The notes beneath the pieces are model-generated. The model searched no databases. It was not told the origin of the DNA and saw only the letters and a program-made list of their open reading frames with translations. Made by a program: the position numbers and the translations under genes. Shown here one piece after another: positions 1-5,390 of a DNA stretch of 5,390 nt (position 1 is the stretch's first letter; every line of letters starts with the position of its first letter). The DNA is from Candidatus Rokuibacteriota bacterium (GTDB taxonomy: Bacteria > Methylomirabilota > Methylomirabilia > Rokubacteriales > CSP1-6): positions 1 through 5,390 of the forward strand of contig QHRT01000212.1 of the NCBI GenBank assembly GCA_003220195.1. Direction: 5' to 3'.

Positions 1-1165
1 TGATCAGGTACCGACGGTTCTCGTCGTTCGCCTTCACCTCGATCGGCACCCGTTCGACGATGTGCAGGCCATAGCTCTCGAGGCCGACGCGCTTCTTCGG
101 ATTGTTCGTGAGCAAGCGCAGATTCTTCACGCCGAGGTCGACCAGGACCTGCGTGCCGATACCGTAGTCGCGCGGATCCGGCTGGAATCCGAGGATCTCG
201 TTCGCCTCGACCGTGTCCTTGCCGTCATCCTGTAATTCGTAGGCGCGCATCTTGTTCACGAGCCCGATCCCGCGGCCCTCCTGGCGCAGGTACACCAGAA
301 CGCCGCGGCCCTCCGCCTGGATGGTCTCGAGCGCCGCGCGGAGCTGGAGCCCGCAATCGCAGCGATGCGAGTGGAACACGTCGCCCGTCAGACACTCGGA
401 GTGCATTCGCACGAGCACCGGCGTCTCGCCGGCGACGTCACCCAGCACCAGGGCGAGCGGCGTCCAGCTCTCGACGGTCGTGTCGTACGCGATCGCGGTG
501 AACTCGCCGAAGTCGGTCGGCAGGCGCGTGGTCGCGACGCGGTAGACGAGCCGTTCCTTGCGGACCCGGTACTCGATCAGCGACTTGATCGTGGTCATCT
601 TGAGGCCGTGGCGCCGCGCCATGTCACCGAGGTGCGGGACGCGCGCCATGCCGCCCTCCGTGTCCAGCACCTCGCAGATGACGCCGGCCGGGTAACAGCC
701 GGCGAGCCGGGCGAGATCGACGGCGGCCTCGGTGTGCCCGGCGCGACGCAGCACGCCGCCCGCCTTCGCGCGAAGCGGATTCACGTGACCGGGCCTCGTC
801 AGGTCCTCGGGGCGCGTCGCCGGATCGACCATCGTGCGGATCGTCACCGCGCGGTCGTAGGCGGAGGTCCCGGTCGTCACGCCGCGGCGCGCGTCGACCG
901 TCACCGTAAACGCGGTGCCCATGGGCGCGGTGTTCTCCGACACCATCATGGGGATCTGCAACTGGTCCAGGCGCTCGCCCGTCATCGGCACGCAGATCAG
1001 GCCACGGCCGTGAGTCGCCATGAAGTTCACGGCCTCGGGCGTCACCTTGTCCGCCGCCATCACGAGGTCGCCTTCGTTCTCGCGATCCTCGTCGTCGACC
1101 ACCACGATCATCCGGCCCTGCCGAAGGTCTTCAAGCGCCTCGTCGATCGTCACGAACGGGGTCAT
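1..1165 (-). CDS. ribBA: RibBA: bifunctional DHBP synthase / GTP cyclohydrolase II (3' end outside window)
   Basis: This bifunctional enzyme starts both branches of riboflavin synthesis. The N-terminal RibB domain (about residues 1-205) converts ribulose 5-phosphate to 3,4-dihydroxy-2-butanone 4-phosphate. The C-terminal RibA domain (about 208 onward) opens GTP to the diaminopyrimidine. Translating the minus strand from 1165 gives 388 codons without a stop; the family is about 400 residues, so only a short tail is missing. RibB shows the acidic DDEDRENEGDL motif (24-34), GHTEA with His144, and Cys164-Glu165. RibA shows the zinc cysteines 258, 269 and 271, QEGRGIGL (295-302), the Asp330/Arg332 pair and TNNPKK (354-358 region). 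Both halves therefore look catalytically complete. Residue 129 is Asn in HVNPLRA, where Phe is common. The ATG overlaps the ribE stop as ATGA and has a GAGGG ribosome site 7 bases upstream. Identification is secure. Confidence 0.96.
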   Translation of the reverse strand, partial: MTPFVTIDEALEDLRQGRMIVVVDDEDRENEGDLVMAADKVTPEAVNFMATHGRGLICVPMTGERLDQLQIPMMVSENTAPMGTAFTVTVDARRGVTTGTSAYDRAVTIRTMVDPATRPEDLTRPGHVNPLRAKAGGVLRRAGHTEAAVDLARLAGCYPAGVICEVLDTEGGMARVPHLGDMARRHGLKMTTIKSLIEYRVRKERLVYRVATTRLPTDFGEFTAIAYDTTVESWTPLALVLGDVAGETPVLVRMHSECLTGDVFHSHRCDCGLQLRAALETIQAEGRGVLVYLRQEGRGIGLVNKMRAYELQDDGKDTVEANEILGFQPDPRDYGIGTQVLVDLGVKNLRLLTNNPKKRVGLESYGLHIVERVPIEVKANDENRRYLI

Positions 1166-1764
1166 CGGTTTGCCCTCAACGTCAAGGATCGCACCACGTA
1201 CTTGCCGATCACGTCCGCTTCCAGGTTCACCGGCTGTCCCGCCCGGAGGCGTCCGAGCGTCGTGACCTCGAGCGTGTGCGGAATCAGCATCACGTCGAAT
1301 GTCGCTTCGCCGAGCGCCGCGATCGTCAAGCTCACGCCATCCACCGCGACCGAGCCCTGCGGCACCATCAGCGGCGGGAGATCGCCCTCCGGAACGCGGA
1401 TCCGGACCCGTGCCGTCGATTCTACACGCGCAACGTCGTCGACGGTCCCGACGCCGTCGACGTGCCCCAGGACCAGATGTCCGCCGAGGGCGCCGCCGAA
1501 TCGGAGCGGGCGTTCGAGATTCACGGGATCACTGGCGCCCAGACGGCCCAGCGTCGTACGCGCGAGGGTCTCCGGCCCGATCTCGAACTCGAAGCCGTCG
1601 CGGTTCCGGGTGACGACGGTCAGGCACGCGCCGTTCACGGCGACGCTGGCGCCGACCTCGCTGCCCTCGAGCGTCAGCTTCGCCTCGATGACGAGCCGTG
1701 CGGGAACCGCGTCGGCGGCGATGCTCCGGACGACGCCGAGCTCTTCGACGATCCCGGTGAACAT
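1162..1764 (-). CDS. ribE: Riboflavin synthase, alpha chain
   Basis: This enzyme catalyses the last step of riboflavin synthesis, the dismutation of two 6,7-dimethyl-8-ribityllumazine molecules into riboflavin and a pyrimidinedione, in the cytoplasm as a trimer. The 200 residues match the usual length of about 200-220. Two tandem lumazine-binding repeats are visible. The first starts with the family N-terminus MFTGIVEELG and contains VNGACLTV (43-50). The second starts near GGHLVLGHVDG (94-104) and contains VDGVSLT (141-147) and IPHTLEVTTLG (161-171). The end, NLEADVIGKYV (180-190), is also typical. The ATG at 1764 directly follows the ribD stop (TAG then ATG, no gap), with no convincing Shine-Dalgarno upstream, so translation is probably coupled to ribD. 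Its TGA overlaps the ribBA ATG. The gene is called ribE here; some nomenclatures use ribC or ribB. Confidence 0.96.
   Translation of the reverse strand: MFTGIVEELGVVRSIAADAVPARLVIEAKLTLEGSEVGASVAVNGACLTVVTRNRDGFEFEIGPETLARTTLGRLGASDPVNLERPLRFGGALGGHLVLGHVDGVGTVDDVARVESTARVRIRVPEGDLPPLMVPQGSVAVDGVSLTIAALGEATFDVMLIPHTLEVTTLGRLRAGQPVNLEADVIGKYVVRSLTLRANR
1173..1177 (-). promoter_or_regulatory. Shine-Dalgarno site of ribBA
   Basis: On the minus strand GAGGG lies 7 bases before the ribBA ATG at 1165, inside the 3' end of ribE. It supports this start. It is also the only clear purine-rich ribosome site among the four tightly joined starts; the ftsY, ribD and ribE starts lack one and probably rely on coupling. 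Confidence 0.55.
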
Positions 1765-2913
1765 CTACGAAGCCGTCGGCCGCGAGGTCGGTGTCCGAGG
1801 GGGATGGGCGACCGTCGCTTCGATCAGGACGTCATCCCCGACGCGAGAGACGCGCACGTCTTCCAGGCGCACCGCGTCCTTCAACGCGCGACCGGCACCG
1901 CCAAGCACGGACGTCGCGCCGCGCCCGCCAAGCAGGAGTGGCGCGACGAAGATCGCCACCGCGTCGACGAGGCCCGCATCGAGGAACGCCATGTGCACTT
2001 CACCCCCGCCCTCCACGAGAATGGACTGCACGTCGCGCGCGAAGAGCCCCTCCAGCACCCGATGGAGATCGACTCGAGTGTCGCCGCCCGGGCATCGAAG
2101 AACGGTCACGCCGGTCGCGGCGAGACGTTCGCGACGGTCGGGGGGCGCCGCGGCGCCCACCGCCACGATCGTGCGGGCTGCCGTTCCCGCGCGAACGACG
2201 CGCGCGTCGACGGGCGTCCGGCCCGTCGAGTCCAGCACGACGCGATACGGCTCGCGCGGCCACGGCGGATCGAGCCGGACCGTCAGCTGTGGATCGTCGC
2301 GCAGCACCGTCTCGATCCCGACGACGATCGCGTCCGATTCGCTCCGCAGCTCGTGGGCGCGCCCGCGCGCCGCCTCGCCGGTGATCCACTGCGATTCGCC
2401 GTGGACGTCGGCGATCCTGCCATCGAGCGTCATGCCCGCCTTCAGCGTGACGTGCGGGCGGCCCTGGCGCATCGCCACGAGGAATGCCCGGTTCAGTCTC
2501 GCGGCCTCGTCCCGGAGCACGCCGACGGTGACGTCGATCCCGGCCTCCCGCAGGATGTCGAACCCGCGCCCGCTCACGAGCGGATTCGGATCGTCGAGCG
2601 CCGCGACGACGCGCCGGACGCCCGCGGCCACGACCGCCGTCGCGCACGGCGGTGTGCGGCCGAAATGTGCGCACGGCTCGAGGTTCACGTAGAGCGTGCT
2701 GCCACGCGCGCGGACGCCGGACCGTGCCAGCGCCTCGACCTCCGCGTGCGGCTCGCCGGCGCGGCGATGCCACCCTTCACCGGGCACCTCGCCGTCGGCG
2801 GACACGACGACGGCGCCGACCATGGGATTCGGAGACGTGAGCCCGCGAGCCAGCGCCGCCAGCTCGAGGGCGCGGCGCATGAATCGCCGGTCGTCATCCG
2901 GTGTGGCCGTCAT
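1765..2913 (-). CDS. ribD: RibD: bifunctional pyrimidine deaminase / reductase
   Basis: This 382-residue protein performs the second and third steps of the GTP branch of riboflavin synthesis: deamination of the diaminopyrimidine, then NADPH-dependent reduction of the ribosyl side chain. The deaminase domain (about 8-148) shows SPNPMVGAVVV (27-37), the zinc ligand and catalytic pair in HAE (56-58), and PCAHFGRTPPC (80-90) with zinc cysteines 81 and 90. The reductase domain (about 152-368) shows KAGMTLDGRIA (158-168), ESQWITGEAARG (173-184), DAIVVGIETVLRDDP (194-208) and ILVEGGGE (298-305). The reading frame stays open upstream to 3375, but that part is an out-of-frame copy of ftsY. The ATG at 2913 puts Asp and Phe-Met at the expected distance before the first helix and overlaps the ftsY stop as ATGA. 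No Shine-Dalgarno is obvious. The last 14 residues are Pro/Thr/Ser-rich and beyond the domain. Confidence 0.95.
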   Translation of the reverse strand: MTATPDDDRRFMRRALELAALARGLTSPNPMVGAVVVSADGEVPGEGWHRRAGEPHAEVEALARSGVRARGSTLYVNLEPCAHFGRTPPCATAVVAAGVRRVVAALDDPNPLVSGRGFDILREAGIDVTVGVLRDEAARLNRAFLVAMRQGRPHVTLKAGMTLDGRIADVHGESQWITGEAARGRAHELRSESDAIVVGIETVLRDDPQLTVRLDPPWPREPYRVVLDSTGRTPVDARVVRAGTAARTIVAVGAAAPPDRRERLAATGVTVLRCPGGDTRVDLHRVLEGLFARDVQSILVEGGGEVHMAFLDAGLVDAVAIFVAPLLLGGRGATSVLGGAGRALKDAVRLEDVRVSRVGDDVLIEATVAHPPRTPTSRPTAS

Positions 2914-3836
2914 CCCGACGGCACGAGGGCATCGACGAAGCGCGCGGGATCGAATGGCTCGAGGTCGTCGAGGCGCTCGCCGACACCGACGAGCTTGATC
3001 GGCACCTTCAGCTCCCGCACGATGCGCACGACGATGCCGCCCTTGGCGGTGCCGTCGAGCTTCGTGACGCAGACGCCGGAGAGGCCGATCGCCTCGTGGA
3101 ACATTCGCGCCTGCGCGAACCCGTTCTGGCCGGTCGGGGCGTCGAGCACCATGAGCGATTCGTGCGGGGCGCCCGGAAGCTGGCGTTCGATGACGCGCTT
3201 CAGCTTCGCCAGCTCGTCCATCAGGTTCGACTTGGTGTGGAGGCGGCCCGCCGTGTCCACGACCAGCACGTCGACGTTTCTCGCCGTGGCGGCCTTGACC
3301 GCGTCGAACACCACCGCCGCCGGGTCCGATCCGGCCGATTGCTTGACCACGTCGACCCCGACTCGCTGGCCCCACGTCTCGAGCTGCTCGATGGCCGCTG
3401 CGCGGAACGTGTCCGCCGCGGCCAGCACGACCTGCTTGCCGTCCTCGCGGAGCCGCGCCGCGAGCTTCGCGCAGGTCGTCGTCTTCCCCGAGCCGTTGAC
3501 GCCGAGCATCAGGATCACCGTCGGCCGATGGTCGAGGTCGAGAGGCTGGGTGGCGGCGCTGAGCGTGTCGAGCAGGAACCGCCGGAAGAGCGGTCGCAAC
3601 TGGTCGGCGCGCGTCACGGTGCCGAACATGACTTCCTCACGCGCGCGGTTGACGAAGTCAGCCGCGATCGGCGCGCCGAGGTCGGCCGCGATCAGGAGCT
3701 CTTCCAGCTCTTCGTAGAGCGTCTCGTCGATCGGACGATCCGGCTCGAGGACGGCATCCAGGCTCGCGGAGAGATACTCCTGCGATCGCTTGAGGCCGTC
3801 GCGCAGCTTTGCGCCGAGGCCCGAGAAGAAGCTCAT
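2910..3836 (-). CDS. ftsY: FtsY, signal recognition particle receptor GTPase
   Basis: FtsY is the SRP receptor. It binds Ffh-ribosome complexes and hands nascent membrane proteins to the Sec translocon at the inner membrane. The 308 residues form an NG core: N domain about 20-95, G domain about 103-305. GTPase motifs in order are GVNGSGKTT (112-120, P-loop), DTFRAAA (142-148), DTAGR (194-198), TKLDGTAKGG (258-267) and GVGE (284-287), ending in the typical DDLEPFDP stretch. There is no long acidic A domain as in E. coli; residues 2-18 (FFSGLGAKLRDGLKRS region) look like the short amphipathic membrane-binding helix. The frame is open upstream to 3977, but that overlaps the upstream gene in another frame and has no family match. 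The ATG at 3836 overlaps the upstream TGA as ATGA. Residues 232-237 read DAPTGQ where DATTGQ is usual; the key Gly and Gln remain. Confidence 0.97.
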   Translation of the reverse strand: MSFFSGLGAKLRDGLKRSQEYLSASLDAVLEPDRPIDETLYEELEELLIAADLGAPIAADFVNRAREEVMFGTVTRADQLRPLFRRFLLDTLSAATQPLDLDHRPTVILMLGVNGSGKTTTCAKLAARLREDGKQVVLAAADTFRAAAIEQLETWGQRVGVDVVKQSAGSDPAAVVFDAVKAATARNVDVLVVDTAGRLHTKSNLMDELAKLKRVIERQLPGAPHESLMVLDAPTGQNGFAQARMFHEAIGLSGVCVTKLDGTAKGGIVVRIVRELKVPIKLVGVGERLDDLEPFDPARFVDALVPSG

Positions 3837-4816
3837 GGCGTCTGGGACGGGGGCAGGACGAGCTTCGGAACGCCCTGGCCTCTCGTCCCGAGCCGCGGAA
3901 GGCTCTTGCCGTTGAACTCGAGGTTGACACCGGCCGCGTTGCCGATGCTGACGGTGAGCCGACGGTTCGAGACCCACTCACGGACCTGCTCGGCGGGGAT
4001 GGTCTCTTCGGTGGAGCCACCGTCTTCCGTGCGCACGCGCATCCAGGTTCTCTCCGTGGTCCGCGCGGTCAGACGGTACGGCGCGGTCACTTCCGAGGCG
4101 ATCCGTTCAGCTTCCTTCACCGGATTCTGGACCACGCTCTCTCTCGGCTGAGACGGCGACGCGGTTGGCTCAGACGTGGGTGCGGCCACCGGCGCGTTAC
4201 TGCGCGAAGGGGTTGCGGTCGTGGTGGCGGCCGCCGTGGTCGCGGGCTGGGCTGACGCCGGCCCCGGTGGCGACGGTGACGCGGGAGCCGGTGTCGTGCC
4301 GGACCCGGATGACGGTCGCTCTCCTGGCGAAGGTGCCTGACTGCCGTCCGGCGATGCCGCTGGCTGCGACGTCTCGCGCGTCGCCGCCGCCGGCGCGCTC
4401 GCGAGCCCGCGCTCCGCTCGAGCGGTCGTCGGCGTTCGCCGGCCCGCTTGGAGCATTCGCGTCACCGCGAACAGGGCGACTCCGAGTACGACCAGGAGAA
4501 CGAAGCTCGCGAGGACCGGCCGGTGACGGCCGCGCACCGGACGCGGCTGACTTTTGCGGACTTCGACGCGTGGCGCGGCCGTCTCTCGCGCGCGAGCGTC
4601 ATAGAGCGCGATGGCACGCTCGGACGGTTCGCCGAGCGCCTCGCAGTACGCCCGGATGAAGCCGCGGGCGATGACCGGAGCCGGGAGCTTCTGGATCGCC
4701 GATGCCTCGAGGGCTTCCAGATATGGACGGTTGACGCGCGTCGCGCGCGACACCTCGTCGAGCGAGTGACCGCGTCGCTCGCGGAGCTCGCGAAGATGGG
4801 ACCCCAGGGAGGACAT
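3833..4816 (-). CDS. RodZ-like protein (HTH - transmembrane - linker - DUF4115)
   Basis: This 327-residue protein has the RodZ/YfgA architecture. In order: a cytoplasmic helix-turn-helix of the HTH_25/Xre type (about 4-72, with SLDEVSRATRVNRPYLEALE at 18-37 and the typical ARGFIRAYCEALG at 50-62); a basic stretch (84-99); one membrane helix (about 100-119); a Pro/Ala/Ser/Thr-rich periplasmic linker of about 120 residues (123-245); and a C-terminal DUF4115 domain (about 247-322) with TWMRVRTEDG, IGNAAGV (291-297) and LEFNGKSL. In E. coli and Caulobacter RodZ binds MreB and supports rod shape; whether this one does so is inference, since mreB is not nearby. The start is forced: an in-frame TAG lies at 4835-4837 and no other start codon intervenes. 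No Shine-Dalgarno is seen. Its TGA overlaps the ftsY start. It could equally be called an Xre-family HTH membrane protein. Confidence 0.88.
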   Translation of the reverse strand: MSSLGSHLRELRERRGHSLDEVSRATRVNRPYLEALEASAIQKLPAPVIARGFIRAYCEALGEPSERAIALYDARARETAAPRVEVRKSQPRPVRGRHRPVLASFVLLVVLGVALFAVTRMLQAGRRTPTTARAERGLASAPAAATRETSQPAASPDGSQAPSPGERPSSGSGTTPAPASPSPPGPASAQPATTAAATTTATPSRSNAPVAAPTSEPTASPSQPRESVVQNPVKEAERIASEVTAPYRLTARTTERTWMRVRTEDGGSTEETIPAEQVREWVSNRRLTVSIGNAAGVNLEFNGKSLPRLGTRGQGVPKLVLPPSQTP

Positions 4817-4831
4817 TGCCGGCGTGAACCG

Positions 4832-4861
4832 AGTCTAACACGCGGCCGGACGCGAGGTCTG
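4832..4861 (-). promoter_or_regulatory. Possible sigma-70-type promoter for the rodZ-like/ftsY/rib genes
   Basis: On the minus strand 4840-4832 reads TGTTAGACT. This is a TG-N extended -10 followed by TAGACT, which matches TATAAT at four of six positions. A poor -35 candidate, CAGACC (4861-4856), matches TTGACA only in its GAC core, with an 18-bp spacer. The -10 ends 15 bases before the ATG at 4816, so a transcript from it would have a leader of only about 8-9 bases. In such GC-rich sequence this is suggestive only, and read-through from smc is the alternative. Confidence 0.25.
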
Positions 4862-4880
4862 ACGGCGGCGCCCGGCCGCG
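4841..4880 (-). repeat. Perfect 9-bp inverted repeat downstream of smc (possible hairpin)
   Basis: CGCGGCCGG (4841-4849) and its exact reverse complement CCGGCCGCG (4872-4880) flank a 22-base loop. All stem pairs are G-C, so a transcript from smc could form a strong hairpin starting 18 bases after the smc stop codon. The bases after the stem on the minus strand are TGTTAGAC, not a U run, so it is at best a weak intrinsic terminator. It could also be a protein-binding site or a by-product of GC-rich sequence. Confidence 0.4.
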
Positions 4881-4898
4881 CAACGAGACGGAGGCGAC

Positions 4899-5390
4899 CT
4901 ACGTCAGCTTCACGGACACGAAGCGCGAGAGCCCCGGCTCCTCCATGGTGACGCCGTAGAGGACGTCGGCCGCCTCCATGCTTTGCCGGTTGTGCGTGAT
5001 GACCACGAACTGCGTCTGGCTGGTGAGCTCGCGCAGCACGCGCAGGAAGCGCACGATGTTGGCGTCGTCCAGCGGCGCGTCGACCTCGTCGAGGACGCAG
5101 AACGGGCTCGGCCGGGCATAGAAGATCGCGAAGAGCAGGGCGAGCCCGGTGAGCGCGCGCTCACCGCCGGAGAGCAGTGTCACCGCTTGCAGCCGTTTGC
5201 CGCGCGGCTGCGCCATCAGTTCGACGCCGGTGTCGAGCGGGTCGTCGCCGTCCTCCGGCGGCACCAGCCTGAGCTCGGCGCGGCCGCCCTCGAACAGCCG
5301 CTCGAACAGCTTCGTGAAGTGGCCGTTGATCTCCTCGAACATCTGGGCGAACCGCTCCTCGGCGGTCCGCGTCATTCCACGCAACGCCTT
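4899..5390 (-). CDS. smc: SMC chromosome segregation ATPase, C-terminal head part (5' end outside window)
   Basis: SMC forms the long coiled-coil ATPase of the bacterial condensin complex with ScpA and ScpB, compacting and segregating the chromosome. Only the last 163 codons are present; they stay open to the right edge, so a start cannot be given. What is visible is the C-terminal half of the ATPase head. The end of the coiled coil leads into FEEINGHFTKLFERLFEGG, then the ABC signature LLSGGERALTGLALLFAI (near 5130-5185), Walker B and D-loop FCVLDEVDAPLDD (near 5070-5110), and the switch histidine in FVVITHNR. It closes with the family ending around MEEPGLSRFVSVKL before TAG at 4901-4899. 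A head with signature, Asp-Glu Walker B and switch His looks functional. RecN or Rad50 are less likely, because the LDEVDAPLDD plus EEPGLSRFVSV combination is typical of SMC. Confidence 0.95.
   Translation of the reverse strand, partial: KALRGMTRTAEERFAQMFEEINGHFTKLFERLFEGGRAELRLVPPEDGDDPLDTGVELMAQPRGKRLQAVTLLSGGERALTGLALLFAIFYARPSPFCVLDEVDAPLDDANIVRFLRVLRELTSQTQFVVITHNRQSMEAADVLYGVTMEEPGLSRFVSVKLT

Larger units (their letters stand above)
4817..4898. other. Only intergenic gap (smc to rodZ-like)
   Basis: These 82 bp are the only noncoding stretch in the window. They hold the inverted repeat at 4841-4880 and a possible minus-strand extended -10 at 4832-4840. No small ORF with a ribosome site and no recognisable RNA gene was found here. 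Confidence 0.8.

Noticed and set aside
365..2692. A 775-codon plus-strand open frame antisense to ribD, ribE and ribBA
   Set aside because: Its translation is Arg/Ala/Pro/Ser-rich with no recognisable domain, and the minus strand carries clear complete enzymes here. Long antisense frames are expected when third positions are nearly all G or C.
2000..2773. A 257-codon minus-strand frame inside ribD
   Set aside because: It is an alternative frame of ribD with Arg-rich low-complexity translation and no motif.
2914..3375. N-terminal extension of the ribD reading frame
   Set aside because: It overlaps ftsY in a different frame, is Arg/Gly-rich without a domain, and RibD family proteins begin close to the ATG at 2913.
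1276..3717. An 813-codon plus-strand open frame
   Set aside because: It runs opposite ribE, ribD and ftsY, is biased in composition, has no motif, and is explained by the high-GC codon pattern of the genes on the other strand.
3837..3977. N-terminal extension of the ftsY reading frame
   Set aside because: It overlaps the DUF4115 end of the upstream gene in another frame and does not resemble an FtsY acidic domain. The ATG at 3836 fits the family N-terminus and the ATGA overlap.
2901..4151. A 416-codon plus-strand open frame opposite ftsY
   Set aside because: It is rich in Arg, Glu, Asp and His, as expected for an antisense reading of a GC-rich gene, with no family resemblance.
4832..4880. 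Calling the inverted repeat a proven intrinsic terminator of smc
   Set aside because: The stem is strong but no U-rich run follows it on the minus strand, and the loop is long, so it is listed only as an inverted repeat.

Overview
The window is a dense, GC-rich stretch of bacterial chromosome in which every supported gene lies on the minus strand. It reads right to left as: C-terminal end of smc, a RodZ-like membrane protein, ftsY, ribD, ribE (riboflavin synthase), and ribBA running off the left edge. Codon third positions are overwhelmingly G or C. This produces long antisense open frames on the plus strand that look like shadows rather than genes. All the genes are housekeeping types, and no transposon, tRNA, rRNA, phage gene or CRISPR array is visible.

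The organism cannot be fixed from this sequence. A fused RibBA, a RodZ-like protein with a long Pro/Ala/Ser/Thr linker, an FtsY lacking a long acidic N-terminal domain, and high GC suggest a Gram-negative lineage. Possibilities are a deltaproteobacterial, acidobacterial or Rokubacteria/Methylomirabilota-type genome. This is inference only.

Layout: positions 4899-5390 hold the ATPase head end of SMC. Positions 4817-4898 are the only intergenic gap (82 bp) and contain a perfect 9-bp inverted repeat and a possible extended -10 element. From 4816 leftward the five genes are packed without gaps. Three junctions are 4-base ATGA overlaps (rodZ-like/ftsY, ftsY/ribD, ribE/ribBA), and in one the stop abuts the next start (ribD TAG followed by ribE ATG). 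This argues for one polycistronic transcript with translational coupling.

Functionally the region joins chromosome organisation (SMC), cell shape (RodZ-like), co-translational membrane targeting (FtsY, the SRP receptor) and the riboflavin pathway. RibBA supplies both early reactions (GTP cyclohydrolase II and dihydroxybutanone-phosphate synthase), RibD does the deamination and reduction, and RibE makes riboflavin from lumazine. Lumazine synthase (ribH) is not in the window and may lie just beyond the left edge. I found no evidence for a previously undescribed system; the points of interest are gene order, coupling and the single intergenic junction.
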